Counted from the first letter of the stretch, positions 46,001-58,876 are shown. The stretch: 64,000 nucleotides of DNA from Diphasiastrum complanatum (GCA_029204225.1 CM055106.1:6028361-6092360), one strand, 5' to 3'. Notes: generated from the letters alone by a model not told the origin. Translations and numbers: made by a program.

Positions 46001-47696
46001 TATGTGGGTTTTGGAGGAATATGCCAGATAAGAATGTGTTTATGTACTTTGTCATAGTAAGATTATTCACATATGTGCACGATTAATCTTGTATGAATCT
46101 ACTGTGTATTCCTGGTTACTAGGGTTATTTGGTGCACTTAACCTAGTCGGTGAATATAAACATGTGATCAAGTATTGTTTTGATAAATACTTGCAGAGTT
46201 AACAAATCTTTGGATTGGAGATTTATGGATTAACTTATAAATGGTTTGGATGAAGATCTAAATGTGGTGTCATACTAGTATAATTAAGATCTGCACCTAG
46301 ACATTTGAGATTTCTGAATCATTGCAATTAACTTGAGTAGTTGATTAGGATGAAGTTAATTGATAAAACGATCAAAGTGATGTGGATTCACTGGGAACTG
46401 ATGGTTTTGAATTATATTGCTTGTAAGACGCATGATTAGTAAATCATTTCAGTTCATCTGGATATACATTATTCTTGGGATAGAGTATTCCTTAGTTGAG
46501 GAAGGGACTCAGCTCATTAGTGATTGTATCCTAGAGAGTTCAATTGGATAGCGAATCATAATGGATCCAAGAATAATACCTGAATTGATATTCAGCAGGA
46601 TTTTGGATATCTAGATGTGATTCTGGATTGTAATCTAAAGTTTTTGTAGTTGAAGATGATTGTCATCTTGGTATGCGTTCAGTCTTTAATTACCAGTAGA
46701 TTCTAGACCTTGAATCTTACACTTCAGTTAAAGAATCATGTTTTGGAAGTATTCCTAAATCCAGTACTTTTTTAATAGAAAGATTTTGGAATGACTCTTA
46801 CTTTTCCTGAGTTATGTTAGACATATACTCCGGTATCCTGTAAATGATTAAGTATGATTTTGGATTCCAGTGAATTATGATTGACAATTCATACGAATCT
46901 AAATATTTATGATTGACGGATCATAAATAACTACTTGATTATTGTCAGAGGATTATTCGGAATTGTGATGATTCTTAAGTGTGACGATTAAATCTTGGTC
47001 TGTTAATTGAGTAAGAATTCAGATCAGTGTTTTGAATATCTTTACTCCAGTATTCTAATTGAGAACCTATGGATCTCACAGACATTATTTTATTTATCTA
47101 GTGGATGCTATTCTACTATAGTTTATGGTCTGCAGATGCTTATTTTCTTGCATTTGGTGCTAGAAACAGGAGCATTAACTCAAAAGAGTATTTGCGATAT
47201 TCAAAGTTGAGTTTTAATCATTCTATATCTTAATGATTCTCCTAGAAATTCTAGTTGAATTAATTATCATATCTTAGAATTGGATTCTAAGGATAGTTGT
47301 ATTTGAAAAAAATTTATAAATTGTTTGCCGGAGTTTGTGGATGATTTTAGACTATAATTGTTATTTTTTTCTTTAACTTTAATCTCCTAAGTTAGGGAAT
47401 ATTTCACTCATTGATTTATGTAAGTGTTTTACATGAAGGTGACGTTACTAACTTGTGATGAGTGTAACCTAGTTCAGAAATTTATTGCTTAGTGTACTTT
47501 TCAAACTTGAGTCGTACTCCAGAACAGAGATTAACAATTGGAGAAATTGATTATCTCTGAGTACTTGTTTGATATGAAAGTCAAACTAAGGATAATGATT
47601 TCCTAGGTTAATATTGACAGTTAAAGGAACTGTTCTAGTAATTCTTTCCTGTTTTGAAGAGCTTCTAAGGATAGAAGCAGTTTAAGGAGGGAAGAA
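43064..47696 (+). mobile_element. Internal region of the LARD-like element, no recognised protein
   Basis: 4.6 kb between the two LTRs. It starts with a primer-site-like TTGGTAACAAAGCC and ends with a polypurine tract, TTAAGGAGGGAAGAA (47682-47696). Neither strand shows gag, protease, RT, RNase H or integrase motifs; the longest open frames (under 100 codons) look random. The composition is even, with many GATT and TGATT words. It fits a large retrotransposon derivative that relies on enzymes made elsewhere, or a very decayed gypsy element. Confidence 0.72.
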
Positions 47697-48173
47697 TGTT
47701 ATGGCCATATTTGGTTAAGGACCTGGAATAGTCCTAATATGGTAGACCGACCCTCCAGTACTCAAGATTATTGGTCACGCCGTGATTTACTTCCATGTCA
47801 AGGCCTGTTTGTGACCAATTACCTTGAGAGGACCCAGACACTCTATTTGAGACATTTGGAGCATTGCATGCCTGTGTGACAAATATAGTCAGGAGGACTG
47901 CATGAAGAGATGTGATCTATTTATAGTTGACCTGCATGGGAATTGCATGGTTACATGCACAGGACTCTACTCTCTATATAATGAGGTGGGGATTCTCCCA
48001 TCGACATATTGGGTTAGGTTACCAATTTTTTCCTTCTCCTCTTGCTTCACATGGCATGGCTTGGGGGCTAGATCCAGTTTTGATCTAGGATTGGTTGGGC
48101 GGTTTGGCTCCATAGTCTCTCCTATTGTGTTCTCCTATCCTCATCTTAGGGGCAATCCTTGAGGGTCTTAATA
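47697..48173 (+). mobile_element. 3' LTR of the LARD-like element
   Basis: 477 bp, TGTTATGGCCATATTTGG to GGGTCTTAATA, preceded by the polypurine tract and followed by TTGGTATTAGAGCCAAG, itself a good Met-tRNA primer site. It thus looks like the 3' LTR of one element and the 5' LTR of a second, mostly deleted one. Confidence 0.88.
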
Positions 48174-48228
48174 TTGGTATTAGAGCCAAGTTTCGATCCT
48201 GGGACCTGTGGGTTATGGGCCCACCACT
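48174..48228 (+). other. 55-bp leader with primer-binding site between two LTRs
   Basis: It begins TTGGTATTAGAGCCAAG, close to the gypsy-type primer site TTGGTATCAGAGC, and ends GGGTTATGGGCCCACCACT. It differs from the leader after the first LTR, so it comes from a related element with a better-kept primer site. Confidence 0.75.
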
Positions 48229-48701
48229 ATGGCCATAATCGATTAAGGACCTGGAATAGTCCTAATATGGTAGACCGGCCCTCCAGTACTCGAGATTATT
48301 GGTCACGCCGTGATCTAATTCCATGTCAAGGCCTGTTTGTGATTAATTACCTTGAGAGGACCCAGACACTCTAATTGAGACATTTGGAGCATTGCATGCT
48401 TGTGTGATAGATATAGGCAGGAGGACTGCATGAAGAGATGTGATCTATTTATAGTTGACCTGCATGGGGATTGCATGGTTACATGCACAAGACTCTACTC
48501 TCTATATAATGAGGTGGGGATTTTCCCGTCGACATATTGGGTTAGGTTACAAGTTTCTTTCTTCTCCTCTTGCTTCACATGGCATGGCTTAGGGGCTAGA
48601 TCCAGTTTTGATCTAGGATTGGTTGGGCGGTTTGGATCCATAGTCTCTCCTATTGTGTTCTCCTATCCTCATCTTAGGGGCAATCCTTGAGGGTCTTAAT
48701 A
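48229..48701 (+). mobile_element. Third LTR of the array
   Basis: 473 bp matching the other two LTRs but lacking the first TGTT, and ending GGGTCTTAATA. The CT minisatellite resumes on its right. CTCTC occurs on both outer edges of the three-LTR array (left of 42587 and right of 48701), a possible 5-bp target duplication, although it is trivial in CT repeats. Confidence 0.85.
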
Positions 48702-50174
<1,473 letters not shown>

Positions 50175-51042
50175 TGTTGAAAATTCCATAGTTCACACGT
50201 GTGGGGAATGTCCACAAGAGTGACTGATCTTGATTAAGCTTTGTGAGTGGCACAGTACCCTGATTCTAGATTGTTTAACAAGATCTAGTTCAGAAGATAT
50301 GGCTAATACACAATCTAGCATGCTAATCAATAGACTATGATAGCAATGAATCAAATAATGATTAAAAGTACAAGATTACAATGCATAAGCATTAGCCTCA
50401 ACACGAGTTAGAGAGAGAAAGCTAGAGAGATAACAAGAAAAAAATAGTTTAGATCCAACCAAGCATGAGATAGCTACAAAACTTTGGTTCTTCATTACTT
50501 TGTGAATGAGAATGATATGTACATATATAGGAGAGCCAAAATTCATGGTACTCCTTGCATTCAATGCACATCCTACACCTATTCAAGTGCAAACACTATT
50601 AACTTGACACCTAACTGCTAGCATGCACAGGTTGCACCTAGCTTCTACCTACTTTCTCCAAATGGCAATTTCTCAACTAGCCATGTACAAATCTACATGC
50701 ATGTGTCCATTAGAGTGATTGCATGCTTTGCATGTCACTATGGAAACTTAGGACATTATGCATTTATTGTGGCTCAAGTTTTTACAAGGTCATAATTGAC
50801 CAATTCCATGTGAATCTCTATATGCATGTCAAACTAGACATTGTCAACATTATTGCATATCATACTAGACCAACTAGACTTTATGCATGTCACTGGAATT
50901 TGATCTACCTAACCCAAACTCGCCCTATTATACAAGGATATGTGCTCAATTCACATACCTTGGATATGTACAAAATATTTACATGGGTAGGATCCCCCAA
51001 ACATTAACAACAGATGATAGATATGTTTTACAATTCTTAACA
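50175..51042 (-). mobile_element. 3' LTR of a minus-strand copia element
   Basis: 868 bp. On the minus strand it starts TGTTAAGAATTG and ends GGAATTTTCAACA, with TG...CA ends. A purine tract (AAGGAGGAG, 51043-51051) precedes it on the same strand. The tail shares GATTAGCATGCTAGATTGTG and CCCCACACGTGTG words with the LTR at 9088-9882, so both are one family. It interrupts the second CCCTCCC unit of the CT-rich array. Confidence 0.85.
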
Positions 51043-51060
51043 CTCCTCCTTAAAATATAT

Positions 51061-51330
51061 CTATCTGATGTTGGTGAAGATCCTTTGAGTTTGGATTCTT
51101 TGCTTTGCATTTGAAGTGAAGATGAACAAAGAATCCATCATAGCAGTGCTTACCAAATCCATGATAAGTTCTCTCTGATAGAAATCTTTTCCAAATGCCT
51201 TTGAAAAATATTCCACCAACCTGCTACAATGCCAATGTACCTCCTGCATGACGGATGTCGATCCTAGGTATGCAAAGTCCACATGCATGAAGTTGGCTGC
51301 AAGAAAGATAGAAAAAACCGAGGCTTTCAT
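51061..51330 (-). pseudogene. Copia RNase H C-terminal tail
   Basis: The minus frame includes HVDFAYLGS...VHWHCSRLVEYFSKAFGKD and QRELIMDLV, the end of copia RNase H (family pattern: K-HVDLAYHFVRE, then ADIFTKALGKDKFHYFR). It lies directly upstream of the purine tract and LTR. Confidence 0.72.
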
Positions 51331-51899
51331 GCCTCATCATGACCACAAAGATCATACAGATCAAGATTGTACCATGAGCAATATTCAAGATTAAGCATAC
51401 TAGCTTCACTAGTCCAAAAAATATGAACTCTATCCAAAATGGATCTAATCTTGAAACCATACTCAAACTTGATCAAATTAAGGCTAAATACTTTCTTGAG
51501 GGTGTAAGTGCCCTCAATGGATGCTTCACTTAACCTCACAAGAAGTTTACAATATGCCTCAATACATGAAAAAACTCCTTTTTTCAAACTATGAGTACTA
51601 AACTCATATTTGCTCTTACTCAATTTAAGAGCATACAAATGATGGTACGACATCTTGCCTTCTAGATGTTTTGGAAACATAATCAAGTCACAAAAGACAA
51701 GAAGTAATTCCAAACGAAAGACTTCATTCAAAAACAGAATAGTCTTATTTGATCTTTGAGATAAACAAATCTCAATTAAGCAAGATACATCATCAATCAA
51801 AGAAGAAGACCAATAGGTGAGTAAAACAAAATGAAAACCACCTTTACTTTTCTTTTCTTTTCCATGAAATAAGATCAACAAGGACTCGGCCTTGTACAA
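51327..51899 (-). other. 190-codon open frame in the polymerase position, not recognisable as RT
   Basis: The frame is open from 51899 to 51327 on the minus strand, overlapping the RNase H tail frame by 4 bp. It sits where RT should be, but I can find no TFLHG, YVDD or LGI landmark. It is rich in Leu, Ser, Phe and Ile. It could be RT sequence shifted in frame and internally deleted, or foreign filler. Confidence 0.35.
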
Positions 51900-52021
51900 T
51901 GATGAAGATCTCCTTGAACATGCATGTTGAGGATACTCCTCCTCAAACCTTGTGATGCACTATGAGACACTGTGCTCTCAGCCACTTCCAAGATAGAAAA
52001 TAGATCTTCAAAATCAAGAAC

Positions 52022-52990
52022 TTATCCATGCCCAAACACCTTCGAGATAGAGAGTGTAAAGGCTACGTAGCCTTCCTTGGTGGATAAGCATCCAACCATG
52101 ATCCACAGACTAGGATCACCATCCTTCTTTCTTTCCAAGAAACCACATACAAAGCAATAGTCTTCCAGAACACTGAGGTATACAACCTTAGGCTTATAAC
52201 TGAACAAGACTTCATAAAGTGCACTCCTTCCATTAGCTTCATGACTCCATAAAGTTTTGCATGATGGAACATACACATGTACCAAAAAACTTGAAGAGAC
52301 AAGACACAGCCAAATGTAACTTGTGGATCCATCAATGGTACATGCAAAGCAAGAAACACCTTCCTTGCTTACTGATAAAGAAAGATGAACATCGGAATGT
52401 TCCAACTCCATAGAATGTTCTGTCTTTTTAGAAGACATTAAATATGGATCCATAAGTGATTTTGCCATAGAATAAGCCACTCTTGGCTTGATCTCCTTGA
52501 CTATAATAGGCATAGACCTGAAGCTGGAAACATACAACTTCCTATGCCATAGCTCCTCGGAAACATAAGTCAACAATGCAACATCACATAAACTTGAATT
52601 TTCGTGCACATCTAGCTTGAAAATACCTCCATATTTAGATCCACTTGCAAGGATCTTATCTTCTTTTTTTATGAAACAACCATTGATATTGAAATCCAGT
52701 TCATAACCATCATCTAACAACTTTTCTACACTAATCACACTCTTTGTGAGATTAGGCACATAGAGAACATCAGAAAGTGTAAAACTCATAGAAGATTTAA
52801 GTTCTAAGGAACAACTTCCAACACCTTCAATTGCACATGCATCACCAACTGCTGTGTATATTGATTTCTTAGGATCTAGAACAGATTCAATAGAAACAAA
52901 AGAATCTTTGGAGCAACTCATATGAGTTGTTGCTCCACTGTCAATATACCATGATACATCATTAAAAGGTAAAGAAGAGAAACTAGACAT
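52022..52990 (-). pseudogene. Copia protease and partial integrase, 322-codon open frame
   Basis: A continuous minus frame. The protease active site WYIDSGATTHM is near residue 13, and SDVLYVPNLTKSVISVEKLL closes the protease. Then comes a GAG-pre-integrase word, ELWHRKLYVSSFRSM. The integrase core with its catalytic D,D,E is largely missing: EHSDVHLSLSVSKEGVSC stands where HSDVCGP should lead on. The integrase C-terminus returns as ALYEVLFSYKPKVVYLSVLE and GCLSTKEGYVAF. An in-frame internal deletion has left a stop-free but probably inactive protein. Unusually for this window, there is no stop over nearly 1 kb. Confidence 0.8.
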
Positions 52991-53002
52991 CAGAAGAGAT
53001 GC

Positions 53003-53251
53003 CTATCCACAACTTGCATGTGAGTCTTCTATGATACCACTGGTTTGAACTTCTTGTGTCTTCTTCTTGAAGTTAGAAGGATGAGCTGACTCATCTTCTA
53101 CTCCACCATAATCTTTGTTCTTTTCTTTTTTCTTGGTGAAGGCACGAGAGTACTGGTTCTTACTCCTCTTTCTTGACTTGATCTCGGCTTTGTGAAGGTT
53201 CTTCAGAGTCTCCCAAGTCTCCTTTGTTGGGGTGGAAGCACTGATCTTCAA
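53003..53251 (-). pseudogene. Copia gag C-terminal fragment
   Basis: The minus frame reads TKETWETLKNLHKAEIKSRK and a basic linker (AFTKKKEKNKDYGG). ETWETLKNLH is the mid-gag helix motif of copia gag; the linker lies where a zinc knuckle would be, but none is seen. The start of gag and the 5' LTR are missing; the sequence changes near 53250 to the GACGT-rich cluster. Confidence 0.6.
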
Positions 53252-53334
53252 TCGCCCTCAATCACTCCAAAGACTCTCCAACTTGCAAAAAACAAAGTGA
53301 GAGAGAAGGCGCGATGGTGCAAATTCAAGAAACC

Positions 53335-53700
53335 AAACAGACGTCATAATCTGACGTCCATGCCCATTCAGGCCCGGACGACAGGTCCCAGATGTCGTGG
53401 ACAGGCTTTCGGATTGTCGACGTGGATGTCGGATTCTGACGTCCGTCGGATTACGACGTCCACATCGGATTACACGCATTTTTTGTTTTCTGAAAAAACA
53501 TGTCAGGCCATATCCATGTTTGAATGTCGTAATCCAACATGTCGAATTCTGACGTGCCTTTCAAAAATTGGTTGCCGCCCATATTTCTCGATCGTCGGAC
53601 TCTGATTTTCAGATTTTTTTACTTGGACGTCGTATTTTGACATATCGAATTGTGACAGATTATGAATTTTCAAAAATATGTCAGACGCTCACGTCAAAAT
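53335..53700. repeat. GACGT-rich short-motif cluster, independent copy
   Basis: Words GTCGGATTCTGACGTCC, TCGACGTGGATGTCGG and CGGATTACGACGTCC recur in both orientations, as in 17170-17720, but there is no extended alignment with that region. It lies just upstream of a TATAAATG box (53740) and a copia gag start (53888), so it may be in the U3 part of a copia LTR. Confidence 0.8.
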
Positions 53701-53887
53701 CTATGCGATATGTTATTGTGTATGTGTCGATTTGCTTGGTATAAATGCTAAAAGAGAATTGGAGGTTTCATATCTTTGTGTTTTCCTTTTGAAAACATTT
53801 GTTGTTGTTCAAAGGAGTGCTTTGTGTATTGAAACAGGTTGAAAGAGAGGATCAGGTCATTGCTACGTGGCTACATCAAGTGGAGTC
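53701..53887 (+). promoter_or_regulatory. Possible LTR promoter and leader before copia gag
   Basis: GGTATAAATGC at about 53739-53749 could be a TATA box. TTGAAACAGGTTGAAAGAG follows about 80 bp later, but no Met-tRNA primer site was recognised. Assignment rests on position before gag. Confidence 0.3.
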
Positions 53888-54511
53888 ATGTTGGAAGCCA
53901 ATGATAGGCTTACCTCAAGTAACTATTCATTGTGGGAAGTGAGGATGGAATCACTTCTTGAGATGAATGATGTTTTGGATATTGTTGTAGGTTTGGAAGA
54001 GAGGCCAACAACACGACAAGATTAAGTGAGGTATGACAAGAGGTCCAAAAGAGCTCTACATATAATACAGATGAATGTTACCAATGAGCTTCTCAAGGAA
54101 GTTGGTAGGTGTACTTCATCAAGTGGGCTTGGAAAGCTTTGAAAAAACTTTATGAGTCAAAGTCTACTTCTAGAGTGTTGACTCTAAGAAAGCAATTTTT
54201 TTTTGGTTTGCAAAAGAGTGAAGAAATTTCAAATACTTTTGTTTTGAGAGTGAAAGCTTTGAATGATGAGTTAGCTTGCATTGATGAGAGCATTAAGGAA
54301 GGAGAGCTTGTTTATTAATGGATTGTTGGATGCTAATGCTAACATTGTACAAAGTCTTGCTATTCAAAGAACTTTGCCAAGTTTGATGGATCTTCAAGAG
54401 ATCTTGATCAATGAAGAATATAGGCTTCAAGCCAGAGGTGGATCTTCATCAACATCTCAAGTTGGAGAGGAGCACTACAAGAGGACGGGCAATTTCCAAG
54501 GCTTTTTTTGA
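53888..54511 (+). pseudogene. Ty1/copia gag relic
   Basis: The start is MLEANDRLTSSNYSLWEVRM, the copia gag opening (SSNY..W...M). A stop breaks it at RQD (54023-54025). It continues as HIIQMNVTNELLKEVG and, in other frames, AWKALKKLYESKSTSRVLTL, RKQFFFGLQKSEEISNTFVL and DLQEILINEEYRLQARGG. The order matches gag from N-terminus to the region before the zinc knuckle. It is cut at about 54511, where unrelated sequence starts. It is the same family as the gag at 57104, about 60% alike by eye. Confidence 0.82.
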
Positions 54512-54890
54512 GCATTTTTTTGAAAGATATTTTTTAAATTGAGTTGTGGGGGGAGTGGAATACTCGAGCCTTGGGTCCAGTGTTTGGCCTCGGTAATAGC
54601 CTACCAAATTTGAACTTGTTTTTGAAACATTTATAGAGAGGGTTATGGAGAGGCATATGGAGAGGGTTATAAATAGGGTCAAGGTGGCAAGAGGCATTCC
54701 AGGACACTCTGCTAACAATCCCTTATTTAGCTCCTCCACATGCGACTTTTGGCATGAATTCATCCCTCGTTCCTCACCTCTTCTTGAAGACTTACATATA
54801 TGGACCACATATGCCACTTCACTATACACTATACACTATACCCAGTGACTCACCCATCTCCATCTCCCCTCCCCATGTGAGTTCACCTTC
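54512..54890. other. Unassigned, partly LINE upstream sequence
   Basis: It contains near-repeats of TGGAGAGGCATATGGAGAGG and CTATACACTATACACTATACC (54820-54842). The last part probably already belongs to the LINE that follows, but the coding is too decayed to assign. Confidence 0.35.
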
Positions 54891-55640
54891 TTCGCCTTTG
54901 ATATGGTCTTCATGGCCATCAACAAAATGAAGACCTACCGCACCAGAGACATAGAGGACCTTGAATCTGAATTGTTGATCCGTGTGGACATATTCTCACC
55001 TATCCTAGCCACTTTGCTAAATCGTGCAATCATTTTTGGTTTTCCCTCCACTTGGTGCAATAATATCATCCATCCTATTCACAAGAATGGTGATCCCATG
55101 AACCCTAATAACTACCATACTATCATGATCGGGCACGTTATTGCAAAACTATATAGCACTATTCTTCAGTCAGCGGTCTGTTCTGAGACTGAGATTAGGC
55201 GACTACATGCTCTGGGCCAAGCTGGTTTCGAGCTCACTATTCCACCATTGACCATGTCTTTACTCTTCGAGCTATCATCAAGGAAGCCAAACATCAGAGA
55301 CAGAGGGGTTATTGTTGCTTTGTTGACCTCAAGAAAGACTTCAATTCTGTCCCATGTTCCCTTCTCATCAAGAAATTATGTGACCTTGGCTTCTCTATTG
55401 ACACAGTTCTTGTAGTGATGGCACTTTATGAGAGGGTTTTTGGCTGCTTTTGGAGTGATATGGGCCCACATTTTAGAGCATATATGGAGTACCATCAGAG
55501 TGAAGCAGGGTTGCTCCCTCTCTCCCACCTTATTTGGATTATATATTGATGAGTTTGAGAGAGTCATTGAGTAGTGTGGTGGTAGAAGATGCGATCTTGG
55601 GGATATTTTACAAATGATGTGGCTCTAGTTATTGAAATTT
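54891..55640 (+). pseudogene. LINE (L1-like) reverse transcriptase relic
   Basis: The plus frame reads FPSTWCNNIIHPIHKNGDPM followed by NPNNYHTIMIGHVIAKLYST, the first RT block of plant LINEs (x-P-W..I.PI.K.GD...NYR.I). After frameshifts it continues with GVIVALLTS / FVDLKKDF-like words (second block), LLIKKLCDLGF, VKQGCSLSPTLFGLYIDEFE (the RQGCPLSP block) and a decayed FTNDVALV in place of YADD (about 55605-55630). Stops and frameshifts throughout. It is in the opposite orientation to the LINE fragment at 6.1-6.7 kb. Confidence 0.82.
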
Positions 55641-56335
55641 CACAATTTTAGCTTGACCAATTTTGATCACATGCATTGTAATTGGCAAGATGGCCATGTA
55701 AATAGATGCCACACGTGCCAAATAGCATAGGATGCTTTCCCAAAACTTCATTCCTCGTATTACATTGTGATAGCATCTTTGAAATGAGGCCAAAGTGTGT
55801 TTAGATAAGTTAGAAAATTTTTAGGAGCTAAAAATAGCATGTTTTACATTGTTTTTGGATCTTGAGATTTTGACCCCAAATTAGGGTGGATCCAATGACC
55901 TATTAGGTTAGATGTTAGGGTTAGGGTATGATAAGTTCAGAGATGCCCTAAAATGTTCAGATCCAAGCTTGAAATGTATAAATATGTGATGGGATCTCCA
56001 TCAAAATATGAAGAAAAATCGAGTTTTTCCACTTCCATCAACATTGTCTTTGAGTGGCGAGTTGTAGCATTGATCTTTGAGTGTCTTGTGTCTTTATGAC
56101 ATTCATTGGAAGGTACTAAAGTATTTTACAGGTAAGGGAAGCTTGCTGTACTTTTATTTCAAAAGTTTCATCAAATCTATGTGCCCAAAGTGGAGCTAAA
56201 ATTTAATGCCAAGGTAAGCTAGTTTTCATAACTAATCTAGATTCTAGCTTCTAGTTTTGATCTAGATCATTCATTGGTGCATTCACCATCACTTTTAGGA
56301 TTGATTGGGATTCATTTTGCTGTAAACTTTTGTCA
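55641..56335 (+). mobile_element. 5' LTR of a plus-strand copia element
   Basis: The right end is exact: CTTTTGTCA immediately before TGGTATCAGAGCC. A TATA box lies at about 55977-55985 (TGTATAAATATG). The left end is approximate, near 55640 where the LINE sequence stops. The last 230 bp match the LTR relic inside segment B (19740-20044 and 36773-37076). Confidence 0.72.
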
Positions 56336-56348
56336 TGGTATCAGAGCC
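56336..56348 (+). other. Primer-binding site, initiator-Met tRNA type
   Basis: TGGTATCAGAGCC, a perfect match to the usual plant copia primer site, one position after the CA end of the LTR. Confidence 0.9.
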
Positions 56349-57103
56349 TAATCAAAAGTGAGTTTTAGATTTGATTTTCTCAAGTTTAGATCCTAGATTT
56401 GAGTAGTACTGGTTTTGTCCTTGCTACTAGTTGCTAATCTAGTGATTGTACCTACAAATTTGGTTCCATTTGAGTGAGAATAGACCAAAGGAGATCTGTT
56501 TTGCTGAGCTATAGCAGTAGGAACCGAGATTGAGTCATTTCCATTCAACCTAAGCAAATTAAAAAGTTCTTATGAGTTGAATCTTGGAGTACATATCTCC
56601 TAGTAAAGATTTTCATAAGAATTTGAATGCCACCACTCTTTAGGAAAGTGAATCAGCCATTGAGAGCTTAAATAGGTCGTTCAGATCAAGGCTTCTGATG
56701 TTTTTTTCATCTAGAAATGCAAAACTAGTGAAAATTGTGTTTCTTTTTTGCTCGATTTTGGATAGGTTTGTGATTGAATGTTTCAATGTGATTCAACCTG
56801 AATTTAGAGGGCTTTATTGTGAGACATTTGTGTGCTCTAAAGTGCTTTTGGTTCAATATAGGTTGATTCACCCTTCTTGTGAAGTTGAGATCAAAGAGGA
56901 GACTAGTTTTGATCAAATCTATAGTAAAAGGTTTGGATCTAGTTTGGATCTAGAAGATTGATCAAGCTCAAGATCACCTTAGATCTTGTTGAGAAATCAA
57001 AGACTGATTTCTCTCAAGTCCCAAAGAGAGTGGGATAGCTAGTTGTGATCATATCTTGTACAATCTATCTTGTTTCATTGAATCTATCTCCCTATCATTG
57101 AAG
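56349..57103 (+). other. Untranslated leader of the copia element
   Basis: About 750 bp between primer site and gag start. Open frames here (for example 56698-56961) have no recognisable content. Confidence 0.6.
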
Positions 57104-57774
57104 ATGACATCTATGAGTGCCTATCTTTTGGATTCTAGTGATAGATTGAACTATTCAGATTATTCAATTTGGAAGCTAAGAATGGAATCTTCCATCTTTG
57201 TCATGCAAGATTTGATGGATATTGTGAATGGAGAGGAAGATGAGCCAATCCATCCACAAGAAGCAACTAAATACAAGAAGAGGTGCAAGATTGCACTCCA
57301 TTGTATTAAAATGAATGTTGCAAGTGATTTGCTCAAGGAAGTAGGAGCATGTACCTTAGCCAAGAAGCTTGGGAGACTCTTCAAAAGATCTATGAGTCCA
57401 AGAATACCTCAAGATTACTTTCCCTCAAGAATCAAGTTCTTCAATGCTTCCAAGGGAAGAGTGAGAGTCGACATCAATCTATTTTGAGAGTGAAAATTTT
57501 GAACAAGGAGCTTCCCAATATTGGTGAACCTATTAAAGAGAGTGAGCTTGTGCAAATAGTTTTGAATGGCTTAAGTAGTGATTTTACTAACCTTGTCCAA
57601 AGCTATGCCATGATGGGAAATTTGCCTACACTTGAAGACCTTCAAAGTGTGTTGATGGCTGAGGAGAGTAGGAAGGCTCACATCAAATCAAGGATGGAGA
57701 GGCTCTCCATTAATGATGGTGATGACAAAGCCTTATTTTTCAAGAGCAAAGGCAAAGCAAAGAGCAAGGGATGA
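57104..57774 (+). pseudogene. Ty1/copia gag, one frameshift
   Basis: ATG at 57104 opens MTSMSAYLLDSSDRLNYSDY and SIWKLRMESSIFVMQDLMDI, the gag N-terminus, then CIKMNVASDLLKEVGAC. At about 57350-57360 the frame shifts by one, and the rest continues in the other frame: AWETLQKIYESKNTSRLLSL, LVQIVLNGLSSDFTNLVQSY, and a basic end to TGA at 57772-57774. Apart from that frameshift gag is nearly whole, the best-kept gag of the window. Confidence 0.9.
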
Positions 57775-57834
57775 GCATTAAAAAAGGAGCAAGAAAATGA
57801 TGGAGATTAAGGAGGATCTGCATCATCAACTTAT

Positions 57835-58322
57835 CACAAGTCAAGCCCAAGAAGGACAAATCAAAGATCAAGTGCTACTATTGTAGCAAGATGGGGCATG
57901 CCTCAGAATGCTTTAAGAGGAAGCAAGCTCAAAGTCAAGCCAACATTGGACAAGAGGAGGAAGAGAGTTCTCATAAGGACTCACTCATGATGTCAACTTT
58001 TTCATCATCAAATTTCAAAGGTGAAGATCCTTGGTGGATAGATAGTGGGGCTAGCTCCCACATGTCATTCTCAACTCACACCTTATGTAGAACCTATAAA
58101 GTCCATTTTTACAACAAATGATCATGAATGTAAAGTTGAAGGTGTGGGATCCATTCCCTTATGCTTAGGATCTTCCAAGAAGACCAAGATAGATGGTGTT
58201 CTCTTCATTCCTAGCATCAGTAAGAATTTGATTAGTATTGGCCAACTTTTAGATTATGGTTTCATTGTGGAGTTCTCTACTAATGTATGCAACATCAAGA
58301 AAAGTGGAAGATATAGCAAGGG
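57835..58322 (+). pseudogene. Copia zinc knuckle and protease, truncated
   Basis: A zinc knuckle CYYCSKMGHASEC (57873-57911) has only three residues between His and the last Cys instead of four. It is followed by a linker and DPWWIDSGASSHMSF, the protease active site (about 58026-58070). After a frameshift the protease end reads IDGVLFIPSISKNLISIGQL. At 58322 the coding is cut by the LTR of an opposite-strand element. RT and integrase of this element are absent. Confidence 0.85.
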
Positions 58323-58767
58323 TGTAGGAAAACAAGAGTCAAGGCACCAAGATCTTACTATCAAACAATCTCCACAAGACAAATGAGGGAAGAGGCTAGG
58401 CACCCTCAAGAAGAGAGAGACAGCAGTAATGCAAGCAGAAAAATGGAGAGCAATGCCCAGCAAATGCAAAAATGGTATACACAATGAACATACAAGTACT
58501 CTACCTGGATATGGCCAAGTGCCAACAAACCCTAAGCTTAACCACTTACTAAATGTAGGGCACCCCCAAAAGTCAAGATAGGGTCCCTAAACAAAATTAG
58601 ACCTATAAAGACCCACGAGTCACTACATGACTAAAATTGGGTCCAACTGAAGTTAAGACAAACTTAATATGGCCTAAATAACTAAATAACCATGGTTACA
58701 CAAATGTCGACCTTTTGGGTCAAAGTAACCTATGGATTAACTTTAGCATAGTCATTTATTTTTAACA
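58323..58767 (-). mobile_element. 3' LTR of a minus-strand copia element
   Basis: 445 bp. On the minus strand it starts TGTTAAAAATAAATG and ends GTTTTCCTACA. A purine tract (AAGGAGGG) comes just before it on that strand. It is not similar to the LTR at 62771-63479, so the two do not form a pair. Confidence 0.62.
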
Positions 58768-58780
58768 CCCTCCTTAAATG

Positions 58781-58876
58781 ACAATGCATAAAATGAAATC
58801 CTCACTATGTAACAAAACCACCACGTGGTCTTAAATTTAAAGCTTTGCATAAAGCTTCAAATTTCTTTCTAGGCAA
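58781..58876 (-). pseudogene. Copia RNase H tail, downstream of the Helitron
   Basis: The minus frame reads LPRKKFEALCKALNLRPRGG then FVT and a stop. This is the extreme C-terminus of copia polyproteins (ADMLTKSLPREKF...GL). The residues just before it (QSL) are found across the Helitron at 59361 and above, supporting a clean insertion. Confidence 0.72.

Noticed and set aside
43064-47696. Hidden host gene within the LARD interior
   Set aside because: No open frame above about 100 codons and no splice-joined conserved motif could be recognised on either strand.
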